A stretch of DNA of 64,000 nt. Source: Acidobacteriota bacterium. Its GTDB lineage: Bacteria; Acidobacteriota; Vicinamibacteria; Vicinamibacterales; Fen-181. Positions 8,037 through 15,695 of this stretch are shown here, piece by piece. Under the pieces are notes generated by a model, which saw nothing but the letters and a program-made list of their open reading frames with translations, ran no database searches and had not been told where the DNA came from. The stretch spans positions 62,001-126,000 of the forward strand of contig PMZR01000053.1 in assembly GCA_003170135.1 (NCBI GenBank). Direction: 5' to 3'. Numbering within the stretch: position 1 is the stretch's first letter; each line of letters starts with the position of its first letter. The translations under genes were made by a program, and so were the position numbers.

Positions 8037-8702
8037 ATGTCGCGAGGGCTGATTGTTGCGATAGACGGACCGTCGGGTGTCGGGAAAGGGACGATTGCCA
8101 GGCGCGTGGCCGCCCGCCTTGGTTACCGACACGTGGACACGGGCGCGATGTACCGGGCCGTGGCATGGGCCGCGGCAAATGCCGGCATCCCACTCGACGC
8201 GGAACCGCGCGTCGCACAGCTGGCCGCGGCGGCGACCATCCACGTCAGCGATGACCTGGTCGAGATCAACGGCCATGATGTCACCGGCGCCATCCGGACG
8301 CCGGACATCGATCGCGGCGCCAGCGCCGTGGCGCGCCTGCCGGCGGTCCGCGCAATTCTCGTCGAACGCCAGCGCGCGCTCGGGGCGGGCGGGGCGATCG
8401 TGATGGAAGGGCGGGATATCGGCACCGTGGTGTTTCCGGCCGCCGACGTGAAGGTCTACCTGGATGCGGCGCCAGAGGAACGGGCGCGCCGGCGGGCCGC
8501 GGATCCGGCGCATGCCGGTCACGCCACGAGGTTGCTGCTGGCCGAAGTCGCGGCCGAACTCGACGCGCGCGACCGCGCGGATACGACGCGGCAATCCTCG
8601 CCGCTCATGCCCGCCGCTGATGCCCACGTCATCGACACGACCGGATTGTCGATCGACGAGGTCACAAAGACGGTGCTGCAGATAGCAGGCAGTAGACAGT
8701 AG
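8037..8702 (+). CDS. cmk: Cytidylate kinase
   Basis: A 221-residue kinase that phosphorylates CMP and dCMP in nucleotide salvage. The P-loop is GPSGVGKGT (residues 11-19), the CMP-binding segment YRHVDTGAMYRAVAW follows, and GRDIGTVVFP and the Arg-rich lid ERARRRA are in order. The final codons lie within a short AGTAGAC-type repeat. It follows rluB at a 16-bp gap, a frequent neighbour pair. Confidence 0.95.
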   Translation: MSRGLIVAIDGPSGVGKGTIARRVAARLGYRHVDTGAMYRAVAWAAANAGIPLDAEPRVAQLAAAATIHVSDDLVEINGHDVTGAIRTPDIDRGASAVARLPAVRAILVERQRALGAGGAIVMEGRDIGTVVFPAADVKVYLDAAPEERARRRAADPAHAGHATRLLLAEVAAELDARDRADTTRQSSPLMPAADAHVIDTTGLSIDEVTKTVLQIAGSRQ

Positions 8703-8718
8703 GTGCCTACTTCTTGCC

Positions 8719-9372
8719 TCACGGCTTCTTCCGGTTGCGCTCCTTGTAGTCTTCCGCCGATGCGGGGTCGAGCTCCCACCGTTTCCGGTCCCGCCGTGTG
8801 ACCTTTTCGGCCGACTTCAACTCCTCGGTATCCTCGTAGTCAATCCCGACGGCGCGGCCCAGATCGTCGACCCTGTCCTGGTCCGGAGTCGGGTTATCGC
8901 CGGTCGCCGCCTCGTCGCCCACGGTGTAGGCGCTCTCCCAGTCGGCGTCCACGTCTCCTCCGGTGATCGCCGGGCTGGCGGCGGTGTGCTTCCGGCGCCG
9001 TCCTGCCATCTCCGCGCGGCCCGACCGTGCTGCCGAGGCGCGTCGGTCGAGGTCGAGGGTGGATGGCGGCGTCGGGACGTCTTCCTCCTCGCGGTCCTGG
9101 CGGCGCTGTACCTCGGCCGTTACATCCTCGAAATCGTTCGCGCTGTTCGGCCGGCGTCCGGCCGACCGCTGGGGTGCCGCGGCCCGGATCCGGGCGGGCG
9201 CGCTCCCGGCCGACCCGGTCGCGTCCACCTGGGTGGCCGCCGACCCGAGGCGAGGGCCGGTTTTTGCCGTCTTGCCCCGGCCGGGTCTGGTTTTCCCGGC
9301 CCGTCCGCCACTTGACGATTTCATGGCGGCCCGGGATCGGGCTGCTCGCGTTGCCGTCTTGCGCTCAGCCAT
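8719..9372 (-). CDS. DUF6335-like protein with basic disordered N terminus
   Basis: A 217-residue protein of unknown function. Residues 1-140 are Arg/Lys/Ala-rich and probably disordered; the C-terminal 80 residues hold a conserved-looking acidic block (DADWESAYTVGDEAATG, PTPDQDRVDDLGRAVGI, RWELDPASAEDY) that I associate with DUF6335 proteins of cyanobacteria and acidobacteria, from memory. Start ATG at 9372 has AAGGAG seven bases upstream on the coding strand. It is convergent with cmk and divergent from rpsA, so it forms its own unit. Confidence 0.65.
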   Translation of the reverse strand: MAERKTATRAARSRAAMKSSSGGRAGKTRPGRGKTAKTGPRLGSAATQVDATGSAGSAPARIRAAAPQRSAGRRPNSANDFEDVTAEVQRRQDREEEDVPTPPSTLDLDRRASAARSGRAEMAGRRRKHTAASPAITGGDVDADWESAYTVGDEAATGDNPTPDQDRVDDLGRAVGIDYEDTEELKSAEKVTRRDRKRWELDPASAEDYKERNRKKP

Positions 9373-9391
9373 TGGGGACTCCTTTGGTAGC

Positions 9392-9421
9392 TTGACTGTT
9401 TGCCGATAAGTATCGTAAACT
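9392..9421 (+). promoter_or_regulatory. Candidate sigma-70 promoter for rpsA
   Basis: TTGACT (9392-9397) and TAAACT (9416-9421) are separated by 18 bp in the divergent spacer upstream of rpsA. The start would leave a 5' leader of about 150 bases, long enough for autogenous control of S1; no specific leader fold was established. Confidence 0.45.
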
Positions 9422-9577
9422 CTATTGCTTACCGCCACGGCGACATCCGGACCGACGCCGGGGGCCATCGCGCGTTTCGGCTCCAGGCCGCCATCGGTTG
9501 CGTCGTTGCGGTTGCACATCCCCAGCCCGCCGGTGCTGTGAACCCGGCAAATCTGACGTCAGGAGGACGCGTAATTC

Positions 9578-11356
9578 ATGGCGAACGTTGACAGCATCAG
9601 CACTTCCGAGCCGGCCGCGCAGGTTGCGACGAGCCAGACAAGAGGAGGTGAGGCCGAACCGACGGTCGGGAAAGGTGATCCCGACCATGGCGTCGATCCC
9701 GCAGAGTACGCTCGACTTCTCGACATGTACGATAGCAGCTTCCGAAACATCTCGGAAGGTGAGGTCGTCAAGGGCACCGTCCTGAAAGTGACGGCGTCCG
9801 AAGTGGTCGTCGATGTCGGCTACAAGTCGGAGGGGGTCATCCCCGTTACCGAGTTCCTCGACGAGACCGGGCACGTCACGGTGCAAGCCGGCGACCTGGT
9901 CGACGTGCTGCTCGAAAAGACCGAAGACAAGGATGGCTACGTCGTCCTCTCGCGCGAAAAAGCCGAGAAGATGAAGATCTGGGACGACGTGGAGAAGGCT
10001 TATGCCGACCGGAAGGTCGTCATCGGCCGGGTGATCGAGCGGATCAAGGGTGGACTGGCGGTCGACATCGGTGTGCGTGCCTTCCTCCCGGGTTCTCAAG
10101 TCGACGTACGCCCCGTACGCAACCTCGATGCCCTGCGCGGCCAGGAGCTGCGCATGCGGGTCATCAAGGTGAACAAGAAGCGGGGCAACATCGTGCTCTC
10201 GCGCAAGGTGCTGCTCGAGGAAGAGAACGCCGAGAAGAAGAAGACGACGCTCAACACGCTGGCCGAGGGCAAGGTGCTGCGCGGCGTCGTGAAGAACATC
10301 ACCGACTACGGCGCGTTCATCGACCTGGGGGGTATCGACGGGCTGTTGCACATCACGGACATGTCGTGGGGCCGCGTCGGTCACCCGTCGGAGCTCTTCA
10401 AGGTCAACGACGAGATCGACGTCGTCGTGCTGAAGTACGACCCGGCTACCGAGCGCGTCTCGCTCGGTCACAAGCAGCTGACGGCCGATCCGTGGAGCGC
10501 GGTGTCCGATCGCTACCCGGTGGGCGCGCGCGTCACCGGCCGCGTGGTGAGCCTCACCGACTACGGCGCCTTCATCGAGCTGGAGCCGGGCGTCGAGGGC
10601 CTCATCCACGTCTCCGAGATGTCGTGGAGCAAGCGCATCAAGCACCCGTCGAAGATTCTCAACGTCGGCGACGCGGTCGAGGCGATGGTGCTCGGCGTCG
10701 ATCCGCAGGCCCGGCGCATCTCGCTCGGGCTCAAGCAGATCGAGTCCAACCCGTGGCACGAGCTGGCCGAACGCTACCCGGTGGGCTCGCGCATCGTCGG
10801 CAAGGTGCGCAACCTGACCGAGTTCGGCGCCTTCGTCGAGGTCGAGGAGGACATCGACGGGCTCATCCACATCTCCGACATGTCGTGGAGCAAGCGGATC
10901 AAGCATCCGTCCGAGGTGCTGAAGAAGGGCGACAAGGTCGAGGCGGTCGTGCTGAACATCGACGCCGAGAACCAGCGGCTGTCGCTCGGCCTGAAGCAGC
11001 TGGCGACGGACGTGTGGGACGACTTCTTCACGCATCACCAGGTCGGCGAGGTCGTCGAGGGCAAGGTGGTGCGGCTGACCAACTTCGGCGCGTTCGTGGA
11101 ACTGGCCGAAGGCATCGAAGGATTGATCCACGTGTCGGAGTTCGACGATCAGCAGGGCGGCGAGAAGATCGACCTGCAGGTCGACCAGACGTACCCGATG
11201 AAGATCATCAAGCTGAGTCCGGCCGAGCGGAAGATCGGCCTGAGCATTCGAGCGATGCGCGGCGATCAGGATCGGACCGACTGGCAGAGCTACACGGAGA
11301 ACGGCGCGGGTGGCGGCTTCTCGACGATCGCCGACCACCTGAAGCACCAGTCGTAA
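9578..11356 (+). CDS. rpsA: 30S ribosomal protein S1
   Basis: A 592-residue protein with six OB-fold S1 repeats, which helps the ribosome bind and unfold mRNA. The repeats are readable in order: VKGTVLKVTASEVVVDVG, GRVIERIKGGLAVDIG, LRGVVKNITDYGAFIDLG, TGRVVSLTDYGAFIELE, GKVRNLTEFGAFVEVE and GKVVRLTNFGAFVELA, the last four each followed by an HxxDMSW/HVSEMSW-like end. The first 55 residues are a charged leader. AGGAGG lies eleven bases before the ATG, a strong ribosome site. Repeats 4 and 5 are the most alike (SEMSWSKRIKHPS and SDMSWSKRIKHPS). Confidence 0.96.
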   Translation: MANVDSISTSEPAAQVATSQTRGGEAEPTVGKGDPDHGVDPAEYARLLDMYDSSFRNISEGEVVKGTVLKVTASEVVVDVGYKSEGVIPVTEFLDETGHVTVQAGDLVDVLLEKTEDKDGYVVLSREKAEKMKIWDDVEKAYADRKVVIGRVIERIKGGLAVDIGVRAFLPGSQVDVRPVRNLDALRGQELRMRVIKVNKKRGNIVLSRKVLLEEENAEKKKTTLNTLAEGKVLRGVVKNITDYGAFIDLGGIDGLLHITDMSWGRVGHPSELFKVNDEIDVVVLKYDPATERVSLGHKQLTADPWSAVSDRYPVGARVTGRVVSLTDYGAFIELEPGVEGLIHVSEMSWSKRIKHPSKILNVGDAVEAMVLGVDPQARRISLGLKQIESNPWHELAERYPVGSRIVGKVRNLTEFGAFVEVEEDIDGLIHISDMSWSKRIKHPSEVLKKGDKVEAVVLNIDAENQRLSLGLKQLATDVWDDFFTHHQVGEVVEGKVVRLTNFGAFVELAEGIEGLIHVSEFDDQQGGEKIDLQVDQTYPMKIIKLSPAERKIGLSIRAMRGDQDRTDWQSYTENGAGGGFSTIADHLKHQS

Positions 11357-11369
11357 GGGCGTGGCGTGA

Positions 11370-11427
11370 GGGATCGGGGATCCGGGATCGGGGGGACGCC
11401 TCCGTCGATCCCGGGGCCCTGATCCCG
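11370..11427. repeat. Bipartite heptad array, GGGATCG family
   Basis: Three units GGGATCG, GGGATCC, GGGATCG (11370-11390) face inverted units around CGATCCC and GATCCCG (11406-11427), giving a hairpin just after rpsA. No T-run follows. The family also appears in uvrC and at the gdhA terminator. Confidence 0.75.
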
Positions 11428-11492
11428 TCGCGCATACTGCGAGCCGTCAGCGCAGTGGCCGGCGAGCGCGGGGGCGCCGCGTGGGGGGCAGC

Positions 11493-11834
11493 ATGACCAA
11501 GGCAGACCTGGTCGAAGAAGTGTCGCGCGTCTCGGACCTCACCAAGAAGCACTCGGAACTCATCGTCGAGACGGTCTTCAAGAGCATCATCGAAGCGCTG
11601 CAGCGGGGCGACAAGATCGAGCTGCGCGGCTTCGGCAGTTTCCGCCTGCGCCAGCGCGAGCCACGCAAGGGCCGCAATCCCAAGACCGGCGATCGCGTGG
11701 ACGTGCCGCCGAAGAAAGTGCCGTATTTCAAGCCGGGCAAGGAACTCAAGGATCTGATCAACCGCGAGATCGCGAAGCTGGACCCGGAGAAACCGGACCA
11801 GGCCGGCCCGATTCTCTTCGCCGAACAGGTGTGA
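11493..11834 (+). CDS. HU/IHF-family DNA-bending protein
   Basis: A 113-residue nucleoid protein. The family fold is clear: an N-terminal helical pair (MTKADLVEEVSRVSDLTKKHSELIVETVF), the GFGSFRLRQREPRKGRNPKTG signature, and the beta-arm ending in VPYFKPGKELKDLIN. The GRNPKTGD arm is typical of IHF-like members, so it may be the IHF-beta type, but a non-specific HU role cannot be excluded. A 20-residue acidic tail follows the core. A GGGGGG-rich ribosome site precedes the ATG. It lies between rpsA and a HIT gene, matching the rpsA-ihfB order seen in many bacteria. Confidence 0.92.
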   Translation: MTKADLVEEVSRVSDLTKKHSELIVETVFKSIIEALQRGDKIELRGFGSFRLRQREPRKGRNPKTGDRVDVPPKKVPYFKPGKELKDLINREIAKLDPEKPDQAGPILFAEQV

Positions 11835-11837
11835 CGC

Positions 11838-12329
11838 GTGGAACGGCTCTGGTCGCCGTGGCGACTGGCCTACGTCACGGGTACGAGTGACGCCCGGGGC
11901 TGCGTGTTCTGCGACGCGCTCACGAGCGAGGCGGCCGCGCCGCTCGTCCTCTGCCGGGGCGAGCGCTGCTACGTCATTCTCAACCTCTATCCCTACAACA
12001 GCGGCCACCTGATGGTGGTGCCCATCCGGCACGTGGCGTCGCTCGCCGAATGCTCGCACGCGGAGCTGTGCGAGATGATGGAGTTGACGCGCCGGGCCGA
12101 GATCGCGCTGGCCGAGGCGTATCGTCCCCAGGGCATGAACATTGGCATCAACCTGGGACGATCGGCGGGCGCGGGCGTGGTGGACCACGTCCACATCCAC
12201 GCCGTCCCGCGGTGGACCGGGGACACCAACTTCATGTCGGTGCTCGGCCAGGTGCGCGTGCTTCCCGAAGAACTCGCCGAAACCGCGCGCCGCCTCCGGC
12301 CGATTTTTCAGAGACTCGCGGAGGAATAG
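11838..12329 (+). CDS. HIT-family hydrolase (Ap4A phosphorylase-like)
   Basis: A 163-residue nucleotide hydrolase or transferase. The catalytic histidine triad is HVHIHAVPRW near residue 116, preceded by YPYNSGHLMVVPIRHV and the INLGRSAGAGVVDH strand. A CVFC pair near residue 25 suggests part of a zinc site. The GxGxxxH arrangement resembles the clade often annotated as AP-4-A phosphorylase, whose substrates are dinucleoside polyphosphates. The start is a GTG four bases after the HU/IHF stop. A long palindrome follows its stop. Confidence 0.88.
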   Translation: MERLWSPWRLAYVTGTSDARGCVFCDALTSEAAAPLVLCRGERCYVILNLYPYNSGHLMVVPIRHVASLAECSHAELCEMMELTRRAEIALAEAYRPQGMNIGINLGRSAGAGVVDHVHIHAVPRWTGDTNFMSVLGQVRVLPEELAETARRLRPIFQRLAEE

Positions 12330-12330
12330 T

Positions 12331-12394
12331 CCTTGGTCCTTGGTCCATAGTCCTTGGTCCCTGGTGCGCACCAGGGACCAGGGACTATGGACCA
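12331..12394. repeat. Heptad array forming a 54-bp near-perfect palindrome, GGTCCTT family
   Basis: Units of TCCTTGG/TCCCTGG lead into TGGTGC|GCACCA at 12367/12368 and then run back as inverted units. From 12341 to 12394 the two 27-bp arms are complementary with one mismatch that would be a G-U pair in RNA, and there is no loop. It separates the convergent HIT and four-helix genes. No T-run follows on either strand. Confidence 0.9.
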
Positions 12395-12400
12395 TCCTGC

Positions 12401-12784
12401 CTACTCGATCTGGTGCGGTTCTTCAGCGGTCCTCAGTGACCGGTAGAGCGCGGACAACATCCGGCCGATCGAGTTCGTCGTGTCGACCAACGCCAGGTAT
12501 TCCGCTGACCGCAGGTGCCCTCGGCCGTGCGCGATGTGCAGTAAGGCGCGGGCCTCTCCGTTCGATGCTGCCGCTATTCGCGTGAACCGTGCGAAATCTC
12601 TGCGACTCCTTCGCATGAACCCTTCGGCAATATTTGCAACGGTGGAGAGCGCCGCGGCGTTGAGTTGATCGCGGAGCGCGAAATCCGTTGACGATGACAT
12701 TCGCTGCAGGACGCTGCCAATGTCGGTGGCAAAAGCCGAAGCTGCCCGCCACACCCGCAGATCTTCGAATCGATCCACACCCAT
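12401..12784 (-). CDS. Four-helix-bundle protein (S23/IVP family)
   Basis: A 127-residue protein matching the family named after proteins encoded in 23S rRNA intervening sequences (TIGR02436-like). Recognisable marks are FEDLRVWRAASAFATDIGSVL at the start, LRDQLNAAALSTVANIAEGFMR with the ANIAEG motif, and the SAEYLALVDTTNSIGRMLSALYRSL end. Members form pentameric bundles; molecular role is mostly unknown, and related Avd proteins work with diversity-generating reverse transcriptases, none of which is seen here. The gene is flanked on both sides by GGTCCCT-family repeats, which suggests that the gene and its flanks arrived or spread together, though that is inference. Confidence 0.85.
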   Translation of the reverse strand: MGVDRFEDLRVWRAASAFATDIGSVLQRMSSSTDFALRDQLNAAALSTVANIAEGFMRRSRRDFARFTRIAAASNGEARALLHIAHGRGHLRSAEYLALVDTTNSIGRMLSALYRSLRTAEEPHQIE

Positions 12785-12820
12785 CGGATTCCAACCTGAT
12801 GCACGCTCCGTTCCCCCCGA

Positions 12821-12855
12821 ACCATGGACCAGGGACCAAGGACCAAGGACCAGTT
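12821..12855. repeat. Heptanucleotide array, ACCAAGG family
   Basis: Five units (ACCATGG, ACCAGGG, ACCAAGG, ACCAAGG, ACCAGTT), the complement orientation of the GGTCCTT family. It lies upstream of the acyl-CoA dehydrogenase at 12889 and downstream in transcription terms of nothing on the plus strand. Confidence 0.8.
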
Positions 12856-12888
12856 GACCCCATTTCCCTCCCGTTGCACGATCAGTTC

Positions 12889-14034
12889 ATGCACTTCACT
12901 CTGACCCCCGAGCAGCTGGCGTTTCAGCAGGCCGCGCGGCGGTTCGCGCGCGAGACGGTCGCGCCGCTGGCTGCGGCGATCGACGAGCGCGACGAGTTTC
13001 CGGCCGATCTCGTGAAGGCGGCGGGCGCGCGGGGACTGATGGGCGTCACGATCCCGACGGCGTGGGGCGGCGCCGGCCGCGACTACGTCAGCTACGCGCT
13101 GGCGCTCGAGGAAATCGCGCGCGCGAGCGCCACGCTCGCCGTCATCCTCGTCGTCAACAACTCGCTGGTCAGCGAGCCGTTGCTGCGGTTCGGCAGCGAG
13201 GACCAGAAGCGGACGTGGCTGCCGCGGCTGGCGAGCGGCGAGCGGGTGGGGGCGTTCGCGTTGTCGGAAGAGGACGCGGGGACCGATGCCGCCAACCAGC
13301 AGACGGCGGCGGCATCGCTGCCGGGCGGCGGGTTCCGGCTGACCGGACGCAAGACGTGGGTCACGTGCGCGGCGGCCGCGGACCTGGTCCTGGTCTTTGC
13401 GGGCGAGGCGGGCCAGACCGGCAAGCGCGCGGTCAGCGCGTTCCTGGTGCCGATGAACGCCCGCGGCGTCGTGCGCGGGGCGCGCAACGAGTCGATGGGC
13501 GTGCGGGGGCTGGGCGGCATCGACCTGGAACTGGCCGACGTGGACGTCGGAGCCGACGCGCTCGTCGGCGCGCGGGGCGCCGGCTTCGAGATGGCGCGCT
13601 GGGCGTTCGAAGGGGCGCGGATCGGGATCGCCGCGCAGGCGATCGGCATCGGCCAGGTGGCCTTCGACGAGGCGCGGGCGCACGCCAAGCGCCGGCACAC
13701 CTTCGGCAAGCCGATCGCCACCTACGAGGCGATCCAGTTCATGCTCGCCGATTCGGCGACCGAGCTCGACGCCGCGCGCATGTTGACGCTGAAGGCGGCG
13801 TCCACCAAGGACGCGCAGGATCAGTGCGGGGTGGAAGCGGCGATGGCGAAGCTCTACGCGTCGGAAGCCGCGACGCACGCGACGGATCGCGCCATGCAGA
13901 TACTCGCGTCGGCCGGATACCGGCGAGGCTCGATCCTCGAGCGGCTCTATCGCGACGTGCGCGCCGCGGAGATCTACCCGGGGACCTCCGAAGTGCAGCG
14001 GATGATCATCTCGGGCGCGGTGCTGAGAAAATAG
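12889..14034 (+). CDS. Acyl-CoA dehydrogenase family protein lacking the usual catalytic Glu
   Basis: A 381-residue flavoprotein of the acyl-CoA dehydrogenase fold: N-terminal helices (LTPEQLAFQQAARRFARETV), middle beta domain with the FALSEEDAGTDAANQQ and GRKTWVTCAAAAD flavin loops, and C-terminal helices (RRHTFGKPIATYEAIQFMLAD). Members oxidise acyl-CoA at C2-C3 and pass electrons to ETF. The usual base sits in IYEGTSE; here the sequence is IYPGTSE, so Pro364 replaces Glu. The alternative base position used by isovaleryl-CoA dehydrogenase (helix G) reads FEGARIG and also lacks Glu at the aligned place. The enzyme may use another base, catalyse a variant reaction or be inactive. The start ATG at 12889 is preferred over an upstream ATG whose translation would be heptad repeat. 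Confidence 0.88.
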   Translation: MHFTLTPEQLAFQQAARRFARETVAPLAAAIDERDEFPADLVKAAGARGLMGVTIPTAWGGAGRDYVSYALALEEIARASATLAVILVVNNSLVSEPLLRFGSEDQKRTWLPRLASGERVGAFALSEEDAGTDAANQQTAAASLPGGGFRLTGRKTWVTCAAAADLVLVFAGEAGQTGKRAVSAFLVPMNARGVVRGARNESMGVRGLGGIDLELADVDVGADALVGARGAGFEMARWAFEGARIGIAAQAIGIGQVAFDEARAHAKRRHTFGKPIATYEAIQFMLADSATELDAARMLTLKAASTKDAQDQCGVEAAMAKLYASEAATHATDRAMQILASAGYRRGSILERLYRDVRAAEIYPGTSEVQRMIISGAVLRK

Positions 14035-14036
14035 CC

Positions 14037-14190
14037 AGTGGATCGTAGATAGTAGGCAGTGGATAGTGGATAGTGGACAGTAGGTAGCAGAGGACGGACG
14101 CGGCCGCGAGCCCTGCTGACTATTGGCGTACCGACTGCCGACGACCGTTGCCGACTACCGACTACCCACTACCCACTACCCCACTACCAC
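14037..14190. repeat. Bipartite heptad array, AGTGGAT / CCACTAC family
   Basis: The left half (14037-14089) has units AGTAGGC, AGTGGAT, AGTGGAT, AGTGGAC, AGTAGGT. The right half (about 14115-14190) has the inverted words CCGACTA, CCCACTA, CCCACTA. It fills the space between two convergent acyl-CoA dehydrogenase genes and could fold into a long hairpin from either strand. Confidence 0.82.
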
Positions 14191-14218
14191 CTGCAGCCTC
14201 CCGCCTCCCAGCAAAGCA

Positions 14219-15391
14219 TCACCCGATGATCTGCTTCGCGATCGTCTGCAGCTGCATGTTCGACGTGCCCTCGTAGATCTGCCCGATCTTCGCGTCGCGG
14301 TACAGCTTCTCGACCGGGTAGTCCTTCGTGTACCCGTACCCGCCGAACAGCTGCACGGCCATCGAGGTCACGTGCTCGGCCGCCTCCGACGAGAACAGCT
14401 TGCACATGGCGGCTTCGGTGAGGAACGGGCGCCCGGCATCGCGCAGACGCGCGGCGTTGTAGACGAGCAGCCGTGCGGCCTCGAGTTCCATCGCCATGCG
14501 CGCGATCTGGAACTGGACCGCCTGGAAATCGGCGATGCGGCGGCCGAACTGCTTGCGCTCCTTGATGTAGGCGACGGCGTGGTCGAGGGCGGCCTGCGAG
14601 ACGCCGAGCATCTGCGCGCCGATGCCGATCCGTCCCTCGTTCAGCGTTTCGATCGCCACCTTGTAGCCCTTGCCGACCTCGCCGAGCACGTTCGCCCGCG
14701 GCACCCGGCAGTCCTCGAGGATCAACTCGCACGTGCTGCTCGCGCGGATCCCGAGCTTGTCCTCCTTCTTGCCGACGGTGAAGCCCGCAAGCCCGCGTTC
14801 GACGATGAAGGCCGTGATGCCGCGGTAGCCGGCCTCGGGATTCACGTTGGCGAACACGATGAAGAGGTTCGCCTCGTTGCCGTTGGTGATCCACATCTTG
14901 CGGCCGGTCAGAATGAACTCGCCGCCGCTCTCGACCGCCCGGCTCGCCATCGCGAACGCGTCGCTGCCCGACCCGGCTTCCGACAGCGCGTAGGCCCCCA
15001 CCGTGTCGGTGGCCAGGCGCGGCAGGCAGCGGCTCTTCAAGTCATCGCTCGCCCAGCGCAGCAGGGCGTTGTTGACCAGCGTGTTCTGCACGTCGACGAG
15101 CACGCCGATCGACGCGTCCACGCGCGACAGCGCCTCGACCGCCAGCACCGAGTGGAAGAACCGTCCGCCCGAGCCGCCGAACGCCTCAGGCGTTTCGATG
15201 CCCATGACGCCCAGCGCGAACAGGGCGTCGATGAGCGACCGCGGGATTTTCGCGTGCTCGTCCATGTCGCGCACCAGCGGCTTGACCCGGCCCTCGGCGA
15301 ACTGCTGCACGCTGTCGCGGAAAATCGCCTCGTCTTCGGTCAGGCGGGTGAGCGGCGCCACACCATCCATAAGCTCTTCAGCCACGGTCAT
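14219..15391 (-). CDS. Acyl-CoA dehydrogenase (short/branched-chain type)
   Basis: A 390-residue flavoenzyme that introduces a C2-C3 double bond into an acyl-CoA. All hallmarks are present: YALSEAGSGSDAFAM and GRKMWITNGNEANLF flavin loops, KLGIRASSTCELILEDCRVP, ERKQFGRRIADFQAVQF and the active-site IYEGTSN with Glu374 as catalytic base. Resemblance is to short/branched-chain dehydrogenases such as ACADSB, fitting valine or isoleucine breakdown. The ATG at 15391 sits directly after AAGGAG; a GTG six bases further in (15385) has better ribosome-site spacing and could be the true start. An ATG at 15427 would overlap the start of the divergent zinc-ribbon gene and is less likely. Confidence 0.92.
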   Translation of the reverse strand: MTVAEELMDGVAPLTRLTEDEAIFRDSVQQFAEGRVKPLVRDMDEHAKIPRSLIDALFALGVMGIETPEAFGGSGGRFFHSVLAVEALSRVDASIGVLVDVQNTLVNNALLRWASDDLKSRCLPRLATDTVGAYALSEAGSGSDAFAMASRAVESGGEFILTGRKMWITNGNEANLFIVFANVNPEAGYRGITAFIVERGLAGFTVGKKEDKLGIRASSTCELILEDCRVPRANVLGEVGKGYKVAIETLNEGRIGIGAQMLGVSQAALDHAVAYIKERKQFGRRIADFQAVQFQIARMAMELEAARLLVYNAARLRDAGRPFLTEAAMCKLFSSEAAEHVTSMAVQLFGGYGYTKDYPVEKLYRDAKIGQIYEGTSNMQLQTIAKQIIG

Positions 15392-15425
15392 CTCCTTGAG
15401 GTTCGACGTGGTGCTATCATCGATC

Positions 15426-15641
15426 ATGCCCCTGTACGAATACCGGTGCGCAAGCTGCGGTCATTACGTCGAGGCCCTCGAACGCGCCTCGGCTTCGTCG
15501 GCGGCCCGACTGTCGTGTCCCCGGTGCGGGACTTCCATGCAGCGGCTGTTCTCGACATTCGCCCCGCGGGGCGACCGGTCGTCTTCGGCCACACAAGGGA
15601 TCTGCCAGCACAAGTACGGCTGCTCGTGTGCGAGGAAATGA
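15426..15641 (+). CDS. FmdB-family zinc ribbon protein
   Basis: A 71-residue protein starting MPLYEYRCASCGHYVE. Two CxxC pairs (CASC and CPRC) form the predicted zinc ribbon, followed by the FmdB-typical QRLFSTFAPRG stretch and a Cys-rich end (ICQHKYGCSC). FmdB-type proteins are widespread putative regulators whose target is generally unknown. It is divergent from the acyl-CoA dehydrogenase with about 34 bp between the starts, so both may share a promoter region. Confidence 0.88.
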   Translation: MPLYEYRCASCGHYVEALERASASSAARLSCPRCGTSMQRLFSTFAPRGDRSSSATQGICQHKYGCSCARK

Positions 15642-15695
15642 CCCATCAGGGTAGAGCTTCGCGGTCTCGCGATCAACGGGAATTCAGAGCAAGAC

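Noticed and set aside
12688-12888. Upstream start of the acyl-CoA dehydrogenase
   Set aside because: It would overlap the opposite four-helix gene and read ACCAAGG repeats; MHFTLTPEQ is the normal N terminus.
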